Shown: positions 23,017 to 31,602 of the stretch, piece by piece
Layout: the number at the start of each line of letters is the position of its first letter
Numbering within the stretch: position 1 is the first letter of the stretch
DNA from: Streptomyces sp. TLI_171
Lineage (GTDB): Bacteria; Actinomycetota; Actinomycetes; Streptomycetales; Streptomycetaceae
DNA: 64,000 nt
Reading direction: 5' to 3'
Assembly (NCBI RefSeq): GCF_003610255.1
Contig: NZ_RAPS01000001.1
Span: forward strand, 4,154,001 to 4,218,000
Position numbers and translations under genes: made by a program
Notes under the pieces: model-generated
The model's database searches: none
What the model was told of the DNA's origin: nothing
The model's input: only the letters and a program-made list of their open reading frames with translations

Positions 23017-24051
23017 ATGACCACCGCCCCCGCCCGCACCGCGCAGGACGACTACACCACCGTCCGCACCGCCATCGGCGTCTACCGGATCACCGCCCCG
23101 CTGGTCCGCGTCTCCGGCGGCGACCGCTACGAGTTCCTCGACCTCTTCCTGGCGAAGTCCAGCGAGTACGTCGAGCCGGACTCCGTCCGCGAGGCCCTGG
23201 CGCTGAACGCCGACGGCTCGCCGTTCGCGATCCTGCTGCACTTCGAGATCGGCGACGACTCCTGGCTGCTGCCCCGCACCCCCGTCACCGCCGAGCAGCT
23301 CACCGCCTACCTGGAGGCGCTGGACGCGCCGTCCGACGTCACCGTCGAGGTCGAGCCCGAGGGCTGGGGCGCCAGCGCCTTCGAGGGCCCGCAGGCCTGG
23401 GCCGCCGCCGCGAAGTTCGTCGAGTTCGACGTCTCCGGCCTCACCCTGCACGGCGTCACCGAGTCCGCCGTCCCCGGCGAGCCCGCCGCGCTGGCCCACC
23501 TCGCCCGGGTCGGCACCACCGGCGAGTACGGCTACCTGCTGCTCTCCAACGCCCCCGAGGCCGGCCACGCCGCGGCCGTCGAGGCGGTCGTCGCCGAGGG
23601 CGGCGCCGAGGTCGGCGAGCAGGGCCTGGCCCGGGTCCAGGCCGAGGCCGGCATGGCCGTCTACGCCGCGGGCTTCGCCGGCCTGCCGGTGCACGAGGCC
23701 GACCTGGCCTGGATGGTCGACTGGAACCGGATCGGCGAGTTCCAGGGCTCCGACGAGCTGGTCAAGCCCACCGCCGAGACCGCCCGGGTCACCGCCCTCG
23801 CCGCCCCCGCCGGCGCGACCGTGACCGTCGGCTCCGCCGTCACCGCCGGTGGCCAGCAGGTCGGCACCGTGGTCTGGCAGGCCCCGTCCGCCAACGCCGA
23901 CGAGGAACTGGTCGTCGCCCTGCTGGACGCCCCGTTCTGGGTCCCCGGCCTGGAGCTCTCCGGCACCACCGAGGACGGTGCGGCGGCCCCGCTGCGCACC
24001 GTCACCCAGCCCCGCGTCATCGCCCGCTCGCTGACCACCCGGATCCACTGA
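23017..24051 (+). CDS. GcvT-like aminomethyltransferase-fold protein
   Basis: A 344-aa protein resembling the T-protein of the glycine cleavage system and YgfZ-like relatives, which bind tetrahydrofolate. Matches include the N-terminal VSGGDRYEFLDLFLAKSSEY, the GEYGYLLL segment in the middle, and a C-terminal beta-barrel domain (VGSAVTAGGQQVGTVVWQA). A one-carbon (methylene or formyl) transfer or removal on a biosynthetic intermediate is possible, but this fold is also used without folate chemistry. It overlaps the ketosynthase gene by 1 nt. An AAAGGAAA ribosome site supports the ATG. Confidence 0.68.
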   Translation: MTTAPARTAQDDYTTVRTAIGVYRITAPLVRVSGGDRYEFLDLFLAKSSEYVEPDSVREALALNADGSPFAILLHFEIGDDSWLLPRTPVTAEQLTAYLEALDAPSDVTVEVEPEGWGASAFEGPQAWAAAAKFVEFDVSGLTLHGVTESAVPGEPAALAHLARVGTTGEYGYLLLSNAPEAGHAAAVEAVVAEGGAEVGEQGLARVQAEAGMAVYAAGFAGLPVHEADLAWMVDWNRIGEFQGSDELVKPTAETARVTALAAPAGATVTVGSAVTAGGQQVGTVVWQAPSANADEELVVALLDAPFWVPGLELSGTTEDGAAAPLRTVTQPRVIARSLTTRIH

Positions 24052-26375
24052 TGACCAACACCACGACCGAACGCATCGCCCTCACCGGGCTCGGCCTGAT
24101 CACCGGCGCCGGCGACGACGTCGAGAAGAGCTGGGCCGCGATCTCCCAGGGCATCTCCGGGATCAAGACCAACACCCTCTTCGACACCACCGAGCTGCTC
24201 ACCGACTGGGCCGGCATGATCACCGCCGAGCAGCCCGCCGACCTCGACCGCTGCTACGCGCTGGCGGCCACCGCGATCCGCGAGGCCCTGCGCAACTCCG
24301 GCCTCGACCTGGACACCGTGGACCGCGACCGGGTCGCCGTGGTGGTCGGCTCCAGCCTCGGCGCGATGCCGACGCTGGAGAGCGTCCACCGGGACCTGGT
24401 CAAGGACGGCAAGCTGGACGCGGCGGCCGCCGCCGCCTCCCAACTCCCCTGCGTGGGCGACTACATCGCCGCGGAGTTCGACCTCCGCGGCCCGCGGGTG
24501 GTGCTCTCCAACGCCTGCGCGGCCAGCGCCGTGGCCCTCGGCTACGCGGCCGAACTGCTCTGGAAGGGCGAGGTCGACTACGTCATCTGCGGCGGCGTCG
24601 ACCCGCTGGCCGAACTCTCCGCCTACGGGTTCTCCGCCCTCGGCGCGCTCGACCCCGAGCCGTGCGCGCCGATGTCCGCCTCCACCGGGCTCACCCTCGG
24701 CGAAGGCGCGGGCTTCATGGTCCTGGAGTCCGCCGAGCGGGCCGCCGGGCGCGGCGCCACCCCGCTCGCCGAACTCGGCGGGTACGGCCTCTCCTGCGAC
24801 GGCTACCACCAGACCGCCCCCGACCCGAGCGGCAAGGGCGCGGCCGCCGCGATGGCCCAGGCCCTGCAGACCGCGGGCCTGGCCCCCGAGGACGTCGACT
24901 ACGTCAACCTGCACGGCACCGGCACCCCCGCCAACGACGTGTCCGAGCCCAAGGCGGTGAAGCTGCTGTTCGGCACCGAGGTGCCGCCCGCCAGCTCCAC
25001 CAAGTCGATGCTCGGCCACACCCTGGGCGCGGCGGGCGCGGTGGAGGCGATCGTCTCCACCATGGCGATCGACCGGGGCGTCATCCCGCCGACCGTCAAC
25101 ACCCGCGGCACCGCCTCCCCGTTCGGCCTGGACATCGTGCCGGACAACGGGCGGCCCGCGCCGCTCGAAGTGGTCGCCTCCAACTCCTTCGCGTTCGGCG
25201 GCAACAACGCCACCGTCGTCCTCAACAAGCCGGGCCGGCCCGCCCGTTCGGCCCGGCGCACGCAGCCCGTCCACCACGTGGTGGTCACCGGCGTCGCCGG
25301 CCTGGCCGGCTCGGCCGGCTCCACCGCCGAACTCACCGCCGCGCTCGCCGAGGGCCGGGTCGGCTTCGACACCCTGGAGCAGGTCGCCGGACTCGGCGAG
25401 CGCCCGATCGGCCGGATCGACGTCAAGGCCGTCACCAAGCGCCTCAACCCCAGCAAGGCCCGCCGGATGGACCCGCTCGGCGTCCTCGCCGCCGGCGCCG
25501 TCGGCGACCTGTACGAGCGGTACGGCAAGCCGTCCCGCGCCGAGGCCGAAGGCACCGGCATCGTCTTCGCCACCGGCTACGGCCCCGTCACCTCCGTCCT
25601 GAACTTCCACCAGGGCGTGCTGGAACAGGGCATCACCGGCGCCAACCCGGCGATGTTCGCCAACACCGTCGTCAACGCGGCGGCCGGGCACGTCGCGATG
25701 CTGCACCGCTACCGCGGCTACACCGCCACCATCGCCAACGGCGGCACCAGCTCGGTCCTCGCCCTGCAGCTCGCCGCCCGGGTCATCGCCCGCGGCATGG
25801 CCGACCGGATCATGGTCGTGGTCGCCGACGAGTTCCCCGAGCAGGCCCTGGCCACCCAGGCCCGGCTGCCCGGATACGCCAAGACCGCGAAGGTGGTCCC
25901 CGGCGGCGGCACCGGCACCGTGCTCTCCGAGGGCGCCGCCGCGATCCTGCTGGAGTCCGAGGCCTCCGCCGCCGCCCGCGGCGCGAACGTCCTCGCCGAC
26001 GTCCGCGGGTTCGGCGCCTCCGGCGAAGCCGCCGGGATCGGCCGGATCGGCCGCGACGGCGAAGCCTGGGCCCGCGCCCTGCGCGCCGCCCTCGGAGAGG
26101 CCGAGTCCGCCCCCGGGCAGATCGACACGGTGGTCTCCGCCGCCTCCGGCTACCGCCTGGTCGACCTCGCCCAGTCCCGCGCCCTCGCCCTGGCCGGCCT
26201 CGCCGACCGCCCCACCCTCACCCCCAAGGCCCTGCTCGGCGAGACCTACGGCTCGGCCGGCGCGCTCGGCCTGGTCGCCGCCCTGGCCGGCGACGCCCCC
26301 GCCGGACGGCTCCTGCTGTCCAGCTTCGCCTACGGCGGCTCCTACGCCGCCGCGGTGTTCGACGCGAGGGCCTGA
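24051..26375 (+). CDS. Fused ketosynthase-chain length factor (KS-CLF)
   Basis: A 774-aa protein holding two thiolase-fold ketosynthase domains. Domain 1 (about 1-395) is complete: Cys156 in SNACAAS, His288 in LHGTGTP, Lys318 and His323 in LGHTLGAAG. After a short linker (PGRPARSARRTQ) domain 2 (about 408-774) has the matching fold but Gly565 in place of the Cys (ANGGTSS), and the His positions are also lost (GETYGSAGALG). This is the pattern of a KS-alpha with a chain length factor, here in one chain instead of two adjacent genes. With the ketoreductase and dehydratase it should build a polyenoyl chain on ACP2. It overlaps both neighbouring genes by 1 nt. Confidence 0.87.
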   Translation: MTNTTTERIALTGLGLITGAGDDVEKSWAAISQGISGIKTNTLFDTTELLTDWAGMITAEQPADLDRCYALAATAIREALRNSGLDLDTVDRDRVAVVVGSSLGAMPTLESVHRDLVKDGKLDAAAAAASQLPCVGDYIAAEFDLRGPRVVLSNACAASAVALGYAAELLWKGEVDYVICGGVDPLAELSAYGFSALGALDPEPCAPMSASTGLTLGEGAGFMVLESAERAAGRGATPLAELGGYGLSCDGYHQTAPDPSGKGAAAAMAQALQTAGLAPEDVDYVNLHGTGTPANDVSEPKAVKLLFGTEVPPASSTKSMLGHTLGAAGAVEAIVSTMAIDRGVIPPTVNTRGTASPFGLDIVPDNGRPAPLEVVASNSFAFGGNNATVVLNKPGRPARSARRTQPVHHVVVTGVAGLAGSAGSTAELTAALAEGRVGFDTLEQVAGLGERPIGRIDVKAVTKRLNPSKARRMDPLGVLAAGAVGDLYERYGKPSRAEAEGTGIVFATGYGPVTSVLNFHQGVLEQGITGANPAMFANTVVNAAAGHVAMLHRYRGYTATIANGGTSSVLALQLAARVIARGMADRIMVVVADEFPEQALATQARLPGYAKTAKVVPGGGTGTVLSEGAAAILLESEASAAARGANVLADVRGFGASGEAAGIGRIGRDGEAWARALRAALGEAESAPGQIDTVVSAASGYRLVDLAQSRALALAGLADRPTLTPKALLGETYGSAGALGLVAALAGDAPAGRLLLSSFAYGGSYAAAVFDARA

Positions 26376-27508
26376 TGAGCACCACCCGGACCGCCGAACG
26401 GCGCCGAACCACCGAGACCCTGACGGCCAGCTGGGCCCTCAGCCTCGGCCCGGTCCTCGCCGCCGCCGGCCCGGCGACCGGCACCGCCGGGCCCACGGCC
26501 CGGACCGGCGGAGCCGTCCCGGCCGCCGTCCCGGCCGCCACCCCGGCCGCCACCCCGGCCGCCACCCCGGCCGACGACGGCCTCCGCACGGCGGCCGGGC
26601 GACCCGTGGCACCCGCCGCCGAACCCCTTCCCGCCGCCCGCCCGGAGGGCGCCGCGGCGCCGAGCACTCGGCCACGGGCCGGGCTCGGGCGGCGCGTCGA
26701 CGCGGCGGGCTTCGCGGCCCGGCGGCTGACGGCCCGTCTGGTGGCTGGCGAGGCCGGCGGGCTGGGCTCGGCGGCGCTGCTGATGGTCCGTGAGGTCGGT
26801 CGGCGCGGGCCGCTGGCGGCCGAACCGGTCCGGTACCGCCCGGGGGCGGAGCCGGTCGCCGGGACGGCGGCCGAGCCCGCCCCGGCCGACCCGGGCGAGG
26901 ACGGCGCGACCGTCGACTGCCTGGTCACCCGGCACCCGCACCTGCCGCGCGACCGGATGGGCCACCGGCTGAACGACGCCGGCCGATGGCTGATCGCCGA
27001 GGCGGTGACCAGGCTCTACGGCGTCGAGCTGACGCCCCGTGAGCTGGCCCGGGACGAGCACCGGCGGTGGAGCGTGCCGGAGCTCGGACTGACCGCCTCG
27101 GTCGCCCACTGCGCCGAGTACTCGACGGTGGCGCTGGTCTCCGGCCAGCGCGTCGGCGTCGACCTGCAGGACCACCGGGACCGGCCGTTCGCGATGCAGT
27201 GGCTGGGCGCGCTGCTCGGCCGCCCGGACGGCGAGCCCGCCACGATGCGGGACTTCGCCGAGTGCGAGGCGCTGATCAAGGCCTCGCACATCCGCAAGGA
27301 GACCTTCGCCGGCGTCCGGCTGCCGGACTGGCGGCCGGGCTGGCGCCCCACCAACGTCGGCTACCTGGTGCGCTCCACCGACCTCGGCCACGGCCTCCAG
27401 CTCGCTCTCTCCACCGACGCGCCCGCCGAGGTGCGCTGGTGGTGGCAGCCGGACCCGGCCGCGCCGGCGGTCCGCACCGACGCCCTGACCCTGGAGCCCG
27501 CCGCATGA
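26375..27508 (+). CDS. 4'-phosphopantetheinyl transferase with long low-complexity N-terminus
   Basis: A protein of 377 aa whose C-terminal half matches the Sfp/AcpS-type superfamily: VGVDLQDHRD corresponds to the (V/I)G(I/V)D motif, and FAECEALIKASH to the KEA..K motif. It would convert the two ACPs to the holo form. The N-terminal ~190 aa are Ala/Pro-rich with a triplicated PAAT segment (around 26530-26570) and look non-globular, so the true start may lie downstream. The Glu after VGVD is replaced by Gln, a change at a metal-ligand position. It overlaps both neighbours by 1 and 4 nt. Confidence 0.7.
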   Translation: MSTTRTAERRRTTETLTASWALSLGPVLAAAGPATGTAGPTARTGGAVPAAVPAATPAATPAATPADDGLRTAAGRPVAPAAEPLPAARPEGAAAPSTRPRAGLGRRVDAAGFAARRLTARLVAGEAGGLGSAALLMVREVGRRGPLAAEPVRYRPGAEPVAGTAAEPAPADPGEDGATVDCLVTRHPHLPRDRMGHRLNDAGRWLIAEAVTRLYGVELTPRELARDEHRRWSVPELGLTASVAHCAEYSTVALVSGQRVGVDLQDHRDRPFAMQWLGALLGRPDGEPATMRDFAECEALIKASHIRKETFAGVRLPDWRPGWRPTNVGYLVRSTDLGHGLQLALSTDAPAEVRWWWQPDPAAPAVRTDALTLEPAA

Positions 27509-28674
27509 CCCCGACCGCCACCGCAACCGCCCCGCAGGGGCGCGCCTACACCCGCCGGATCTCCCAGATCGAACGCGGCTACCTGAACGCCAACGCCACC
27601 GGCACCCCACAGCTGATCCAGATGGTGATCGAGGGCGCCGGACACCTCGACCCGGCCGAACTCGCCGACGCGGTACGCAGGTCCACCGCCGTCAACCCGG
27701 GTCTCGCGGTCCGCCGCAAGGGCCCGAACTGGCGGGCCGAGGCCGAGCTGCCGCCGATCACCGAACTGCCCGCCGACGCGGGCTTCGACCACCCGTTCTT
27801 CCACCGCGACCTGGACGTGGTGGCCGGCCCGGTCTGCGAACTGGGCCTGTCCACCGGGGCGGTCACCCGCCTGGTGGTGCGGGCCAGCCACATCGTCACC
27901 GACGGCCGCGGCCTGCGCTACTGGATCGAGGACCTGTTCCGCGCGCTGCGCGGCGAGGACCCGGTCGGCGCGGACTCCACCGTCGACGACGCGCACTTCC
28001 GCACCGCCGCCGCCCCCGTCCCGGCGGCGCCCGTCCCGCCCCGCGTCCCGGGCTGGCCGGCGATCCTCGGGCAGGGACCGGCCGACGGCACCGCCCTGTG
28101 GCTGCGCCGCTCGGTCCCCGCGACCCCGTCCGCGCCGACCGCACGGGTGGGCGCCGCGATCTCCCGCCTGCTGGCCGCCGACGCCGGCCGGCTGATCATC
28201 CCGGTCGACCTGCGCCGGCACGACCGCGAGGTGCGCTCCACCGCCAACCTGACCTCCCAGCTGGTGCTCGACCTGCACCGCGAGGACCGCTGGAACCGGC
28301 TGCACAGCCAGCTGCTCGCCGCCATGCTCCGCAAGCGCGAGGTCGCCGCCCTGGACCGGGACTTCCTGCGCAACAACCCGTTCGCCAACTCGCTGCGCGA
28401 GGCCCAGGAACTGGACGGCAGCCAGTTCCCGTGCACCGCGATCCTCACCGACCACGGCCGGATCGACACCGAGCTGTACCGCACCGCGGGCTTCCGCCCC
28501 ACCGAGTACTACACGCTGCCGATGCTCGTCCCGTACGCCGAGATGTTCCTGAGCACCTGCCAGCTCGACGGCCGCACCGAGGTCACGCTGTCCTGCCGCA
28601 ACCGGCCCGACGCCCGCCCGGCCGCCGAGGCCGTGCTGGACGAGGTCGAGCGCGCCCTGCTCGCCGCCGAGTGA
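27505..28674 (+). CDS. Condensation/PapA-like acyltransferase (HxxxDG)
   Basis: A 389-aa protein of the condensation-domain and PapA (polyketide-associated acyltransferase) superfamily. The catalytic motif is His129-x3-Asp133-Gly134 in RASHIVTDGRG, with the DFLRNNPFANSL region further on. Such enzymes move an acyl group from a carrier protein to an amine or alcohol. As the cluster has no thioesterase, this is the best candidate for releasing the polyenoyl chain onto an amine such as diaminopropionate; that step is inference. It overlaps the phosphopantetheinyl transferase gene by 4 nt. Confidence 0.78.
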   Translation: MTPTATATAPQGRAYTRRISQIERGYLNANATGTPQLIQMVIEGAGHLDPAELADAVRRSTAVNPGLAVRRKGPNWRAEAELPPITELPADAGFDHPFFHRDLDVVAGPVCELGLSTGAVTRLVVRASHIVTDGRGLRYWIEDLFRALRGEDPVGADSTVDDAHFRTAAAPVPAAPVPPRVPGWPAILGQGPADGTALWLRRSVPATPSAPTARVGAAISRLLAADAGRLIIPVDLRRHDREVRSTANLTSQLVLDLHREDRWNRLHSQLLAAMLRKREVAALDRDFLRNNPFANSLREAQELDGSQFPCTAILTDHGRIDTELYRTAGFRPTEYYTLPMLVPYAEMFLSTCQLDGRTEVTLSCRNRPDARPAAEAVLDEVERALLAAE

Positions 28675-28715
28675 CCCGGCCCACTCCCCTCCCCGCTGAT
28701 GAAGGACCTGCGAAG

Positions 28716-30416
28716 ATGCCCACCACCCCAGCCCGCACCACGGTGAACGCGGCCAAGGGCAAGGCCCGCCGCAACCCGGGTCCGGCCCGCAAGCCCGCGG
28801 CGAAGCCCGCCGCCAGGACCACCACCACGACCACGACCACCGCCTCCGCCGTCGCGGTCGCCGAGCGGCCCGAACCGGAGGCCGTCGAGACCGAGACAGT
28901 CGAGACCGAGACAGTCGAGACCGAGACAGTCGAGACCGCGACGACCGCCGACACCGAGACCGTCGAGACCGCCGAGGCCGTCGCGGACAGGCCCGCTGAC
29001 GCTCCGTCCGACGACTCCGGCCCGTCCAAGTCCGCGCTGATCACCATGGCGGTGGCCATCGCCGGCGGGTTCATCGCGCTGCTGGACACCACCATCGTCA
29101 ACGTCTCCATGCAGGAGACCACCGCCCGGTTCGGCGGCATCAACCAGGTGCAGTGGGTGGTGACGGCCTACCTGCTGGCGCTGGCGGCCGTGATGCCCGC
29201 GACCGGCTGGCTGGCCACCCGGTTCGGCACCAAGCGGGTGTTCGTCGCCGCGGCCGGCCTGTTCGCGCTGGGCTCGCTCGGCTGCGCCGCCGCCCAGTCG
29301 CTGGACCAGCTGATCGCCGCCCGCGGCATCTCCGGCGCGGCGGCGGGCGTGCTCACCCCGGTGTCCACGATCCTGCTGACCCGCGGCGTGCCGCGCGAGC
29401 ACCTGGCCAAGGTGCAGGGTCTGAACGGCTCGGTGATGCTGATCAGCCCGCTGCTCGGCCCGACCATCGGCGGCCTGCTGGTCTCCTGGGGCGGCTGGTC
29501 GGCGGTGTACGTGGTGAACATCCCGTTCTGCGCGCTGCTGCTGGCGGCCGCGCTGCGCTGGGTCCGCAAGGACGCCCCGCCGGCCGGCAGCGCCAAGCCG
29601 CTGGACCTGCTGGGCCTGGTCTCCTCGGCGACCGCCACCGTCTCCACCGTGCTGGCCATCCACGAGTACGCGGAGCAGGGGGCGACGGCGAGCGCGAGCC
29701 TGCTGGTGCCGGTCGGCCTCGCGGTGCTGGGCGCCGCGGTGTTCGTGGTGCGCGAGCTGAAGGCGACGTTCCCGCTGCTGGACCTGCGGCTGTTCCGGAT
29801 CCCGGTGTACGCGGCCGCCGCGGTGAACATCTTCTGCCTGGGCTTCGTCCTCTACTCGCCGATGATGCTGATCCCGCTGTACTTCGAGGACGCCCGCGGC
29901 GAGTCCGCGGTGACCACCGGCCTGCTGATGTCGACCGGCGGCCTGGGCGTGGTGACCGCGGCCTGGCTGTCCCGGGTGCTGCTGCGGAAGATCGGCGGCG
30001 GTGCGACCGTGCTGATCGGCATCAGCCTGACCATGCTCGCCACCGCCCCGCTGACCAGGCTCACCGGCGACACCTCGTACCTGCTGATGTGCGGGAGCCT
30101 GGTGGTGCGGGGCCTCGGCACCGGCCTGACCATCGTGCCCACCATGACCCGGGCGTTCCAGTCGATCCGTCAGGAGTCCATCCCGGACGCCTCCTCGCAG
30201 CTCAACCTGACCCAGCGGATCGGCGGCGCGCTGGCCATCGCGGTGGTGACGGTGGTGCTCACCGACTCCGCGAAGGCGCACCACGGCATGGTGCCGGCCG
30301 CGTTCGCGCACTCCTTCGGCTGGCTGCTCGGGGTGTACACGCTGACCCTGCTGCCCGCCCTGGCGCTGCTCCTGGCGGACCGCTGGGAGAAGCGCCGGAC
30401 GGCGGCGAGCTCCTGA
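28716..30416 (+). CDS. MFS drug:H+ antiporter (DHA2 family) with charged N-terminal extension
   Basis: A 566-aa transporter of the DHA2 (EmrB/QacA, 14-helix) group. The first helix carries LDTTIVNVSM, the group's motif, followed by TAYLLALAAVMPATGWLATR with the conserved loop sequence RFGTKRV. About 105 residues precede helix 1: a basic KPAAK part, then a run of Thr, then an acidic VETET repeat encoded by a 15-bp tandem repeat. This extension is unusual for the family. It is the last gene of the plus-strand run and probably exports the product. Confidence 0.88.
   Translation: MPTTPARTTVNAAKGKARRNPGPARKPAAKPAARTTTTTTTTASAVAVAERPEPEAVETETVETETVETETVETATTADTETVETAEAVADRPADAPSDDSGPSKSALITMAVAIAGGFIALLDTTIVNVSMQETTARFGGINQVQWVVTAYLLALAAVMPATGWLATRFGTKRVFVAAAGLFALGSLGCAAAQSLDQLIAARGISGAAAGVLTPVSTILLTRGVPREHLAKVQGLNGSVMLISPLLGPTIGGLLVSWGGWSAVYVVNIPFCALLLAAALRWVRKDAPPAGSAKPLDLLGLVSSATATVSTVLAIHEYAEQGATASASLLVPVGLAVLGAAVFVVRELKATFPLLDLRLFRIPVYAAAAVNIFCLGFVLYSPMMLIPLYFEDARGESAVTTGLLMSTGGLGVVTAAWLSRVLLRKIGGGATVLIGISLTMLATAPLTRLTGDTSYLLMCGSLVVRGLGTGLTIVPTMTRAFQSIRQESIPDASSQLNLTQRIGGALAIAVVTVVLTDSAKAHHGMVPAAFAHSFGWLLGVYTLTLLPALALLLADRWEKRRTAASS
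28884..28943 (+). repeat. 15-bp tandem repeat in the MFS gene
   Basis: Three exact copies of GTCGAGACCGAGACA at 28884-28928 and a fourth, diverged copy at 28929-28943. The unit is a multiple of three, so the repeat encodes VETET in frame and can vary in number without breaking the gene. Confidence 0.9.
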
Positions 30417-30440
30417 CGTGCCGTCGGTGGACGCCCGCGG

Positions 30441-31436
30441 TCAGCGCGTGGCGGGGAGCCAGCCGTCCTGGACGGCGTGCACCCCGGCCTCGAAGCGGCT
30501 GCGGGCGTCCAGGCGTTCCATCAGGGTGGCGGCGAACCGCCGCGCGGTGCGCGGCGAGACGCCCATCCGCTTGGCGATGGCCTCGTCGGTGTGGCCCTGG
30601 GCGAGCATCTTGAGCACCGCCAGCTCGTGCGGCGGCATCTCGTTCTCGTCGCACTTGGGGGAGTCGCCGACCGGGATCGCATTCGCCCACACGCCCTCGA
30701 ACAGCGCGCACAGCGCGGCCACCGTGCCGGCGCCGCGCAGCACCACCGCGCCGGCCCGGGCGTCCTCGGTGTCGATCGGCAGCACGGCCTGCTGCCGGTC
30801 GAAGATGATCATGCGGATGGGCAGTTCGGGCACCGTGCGGACCTGGCCGCCCTGCAGGTTCAGCCAGGTCACGTGGTCCAGCGTCGGCCGGTGGTTGCGG
30901 ACGCTGTCCAGGTAGACGGTGCGCATCTGCACCCCGCGCTCCAGCAGCGCCGCGTTCGGCTGCCGGCTGGCCCGCAGGTCCTCCTCCGAGTGGGCGCCGC
31001 CCGGGGCGAAGGTCGCCACCTCCTGGCGCACCGAACCGGCCAGGTCGGCCAGCCGCTCGCGGATCGCCTCCGGCCCGCTCAGCTGCTCCGAGGCCGCATC
31101 GGTCGGAGTCGGCCGGAGCGCCGAGCACTCCGCGATCAGCTGCGCCGCCGCGGCCCGGGAGGCCTCCACCCGCAGCTGCTGGGCCGCCAGGTCGGCCTGC
31201 TGACGGGCCAGCAGCACCTCCATCGCGGTCTCCGGCTTGATCGCCCGGAAGCCGATCCCCTCGCGCGCGGACGGCTGTACCAGGGCGAGCTCGCTCAACC
31301 GGTCCAGGCCGGTGCGGACCCGCTCCTCGGTGATGCCGAGCGACAACGCCAGCGCGGCCACCCCGGCCTGCGGCTCGGCGAGCATCCGGCGGTAGATGGC
31401 CTCGGCTTCGACGTCGAGCCCCAGTACGTCCAGCAT
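30441..31436 (-). CDS. LuxR-family regulator with TrmB-like N-terminus
   Basis: A 331-aa regulator common in actinobacterial gene clusters. The N-terminal ~80 aa resemble the TrmB winged helix (AEAIYRRMLAEPQAGVAALA), the middle is a phospholipase-D-like/TrmB sensor region, and the last ~65 aa form a LuxR-type helix-turn-helix (HELAVLKMLAQGHTDEAIAK, MGVSPRTARR). There is no response-regulator receiver domain. It is convergent with the MFS gene, with 24 bp between. It is a likely cluster-specific regulator; the ligand, if any, is unknown. Confidence 0.82.
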   Translation of the reverse strand: MLDVLGLDVEAEAIYRRMLAEPQAGVAALALSLGITEERVRTGLDRLSELALVQPSAREGIGFRAIKPETAMEVLLARQQADLAAQQLRVEASRAAAAQLIAECSALRPTPTDAASEQLSGPEAIRERLADLAGSVRQEVATFAPGGAHSEEDLRASRQPNAALLERGVQMRTVYLDSVRNHRPTLDHVTWLNLQGGQVRTVPELPIRMIIFDRQQAVLPIDTEDARAGAVVLRGAGTVAALCALFEGVWANAIPVGDSPKCDENEMPPHELAVLKMLAQGHTDEAIAKRMGVSPRTARRFAATLMERLDARSRFEAGVHAVQDGWLPATR

Positions 31437-31602
31437 GAATCGATTCCCCGTTTCGATCAGCGCCAGTGAGCAGTACTCAGGTCCCGAAGCTTACTGACAC
31501 CGTGCAACCACACACTGACCCGTGCGTTCCGGAAAGATGTCCGTACAGCGGACGGCAGTGGGGCGGTCGGGGAAACTTGCGCGGCGGCCTCCCGCCGCGG
31601 CC

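Noticed and set aside
9097..30416. TTA codons that would make the cluster depend on bldA
   Set aside because: The TTA strings I noticed (for example near 10413 and 10963) are out of frame or between genes. I did not check every codon by computation.
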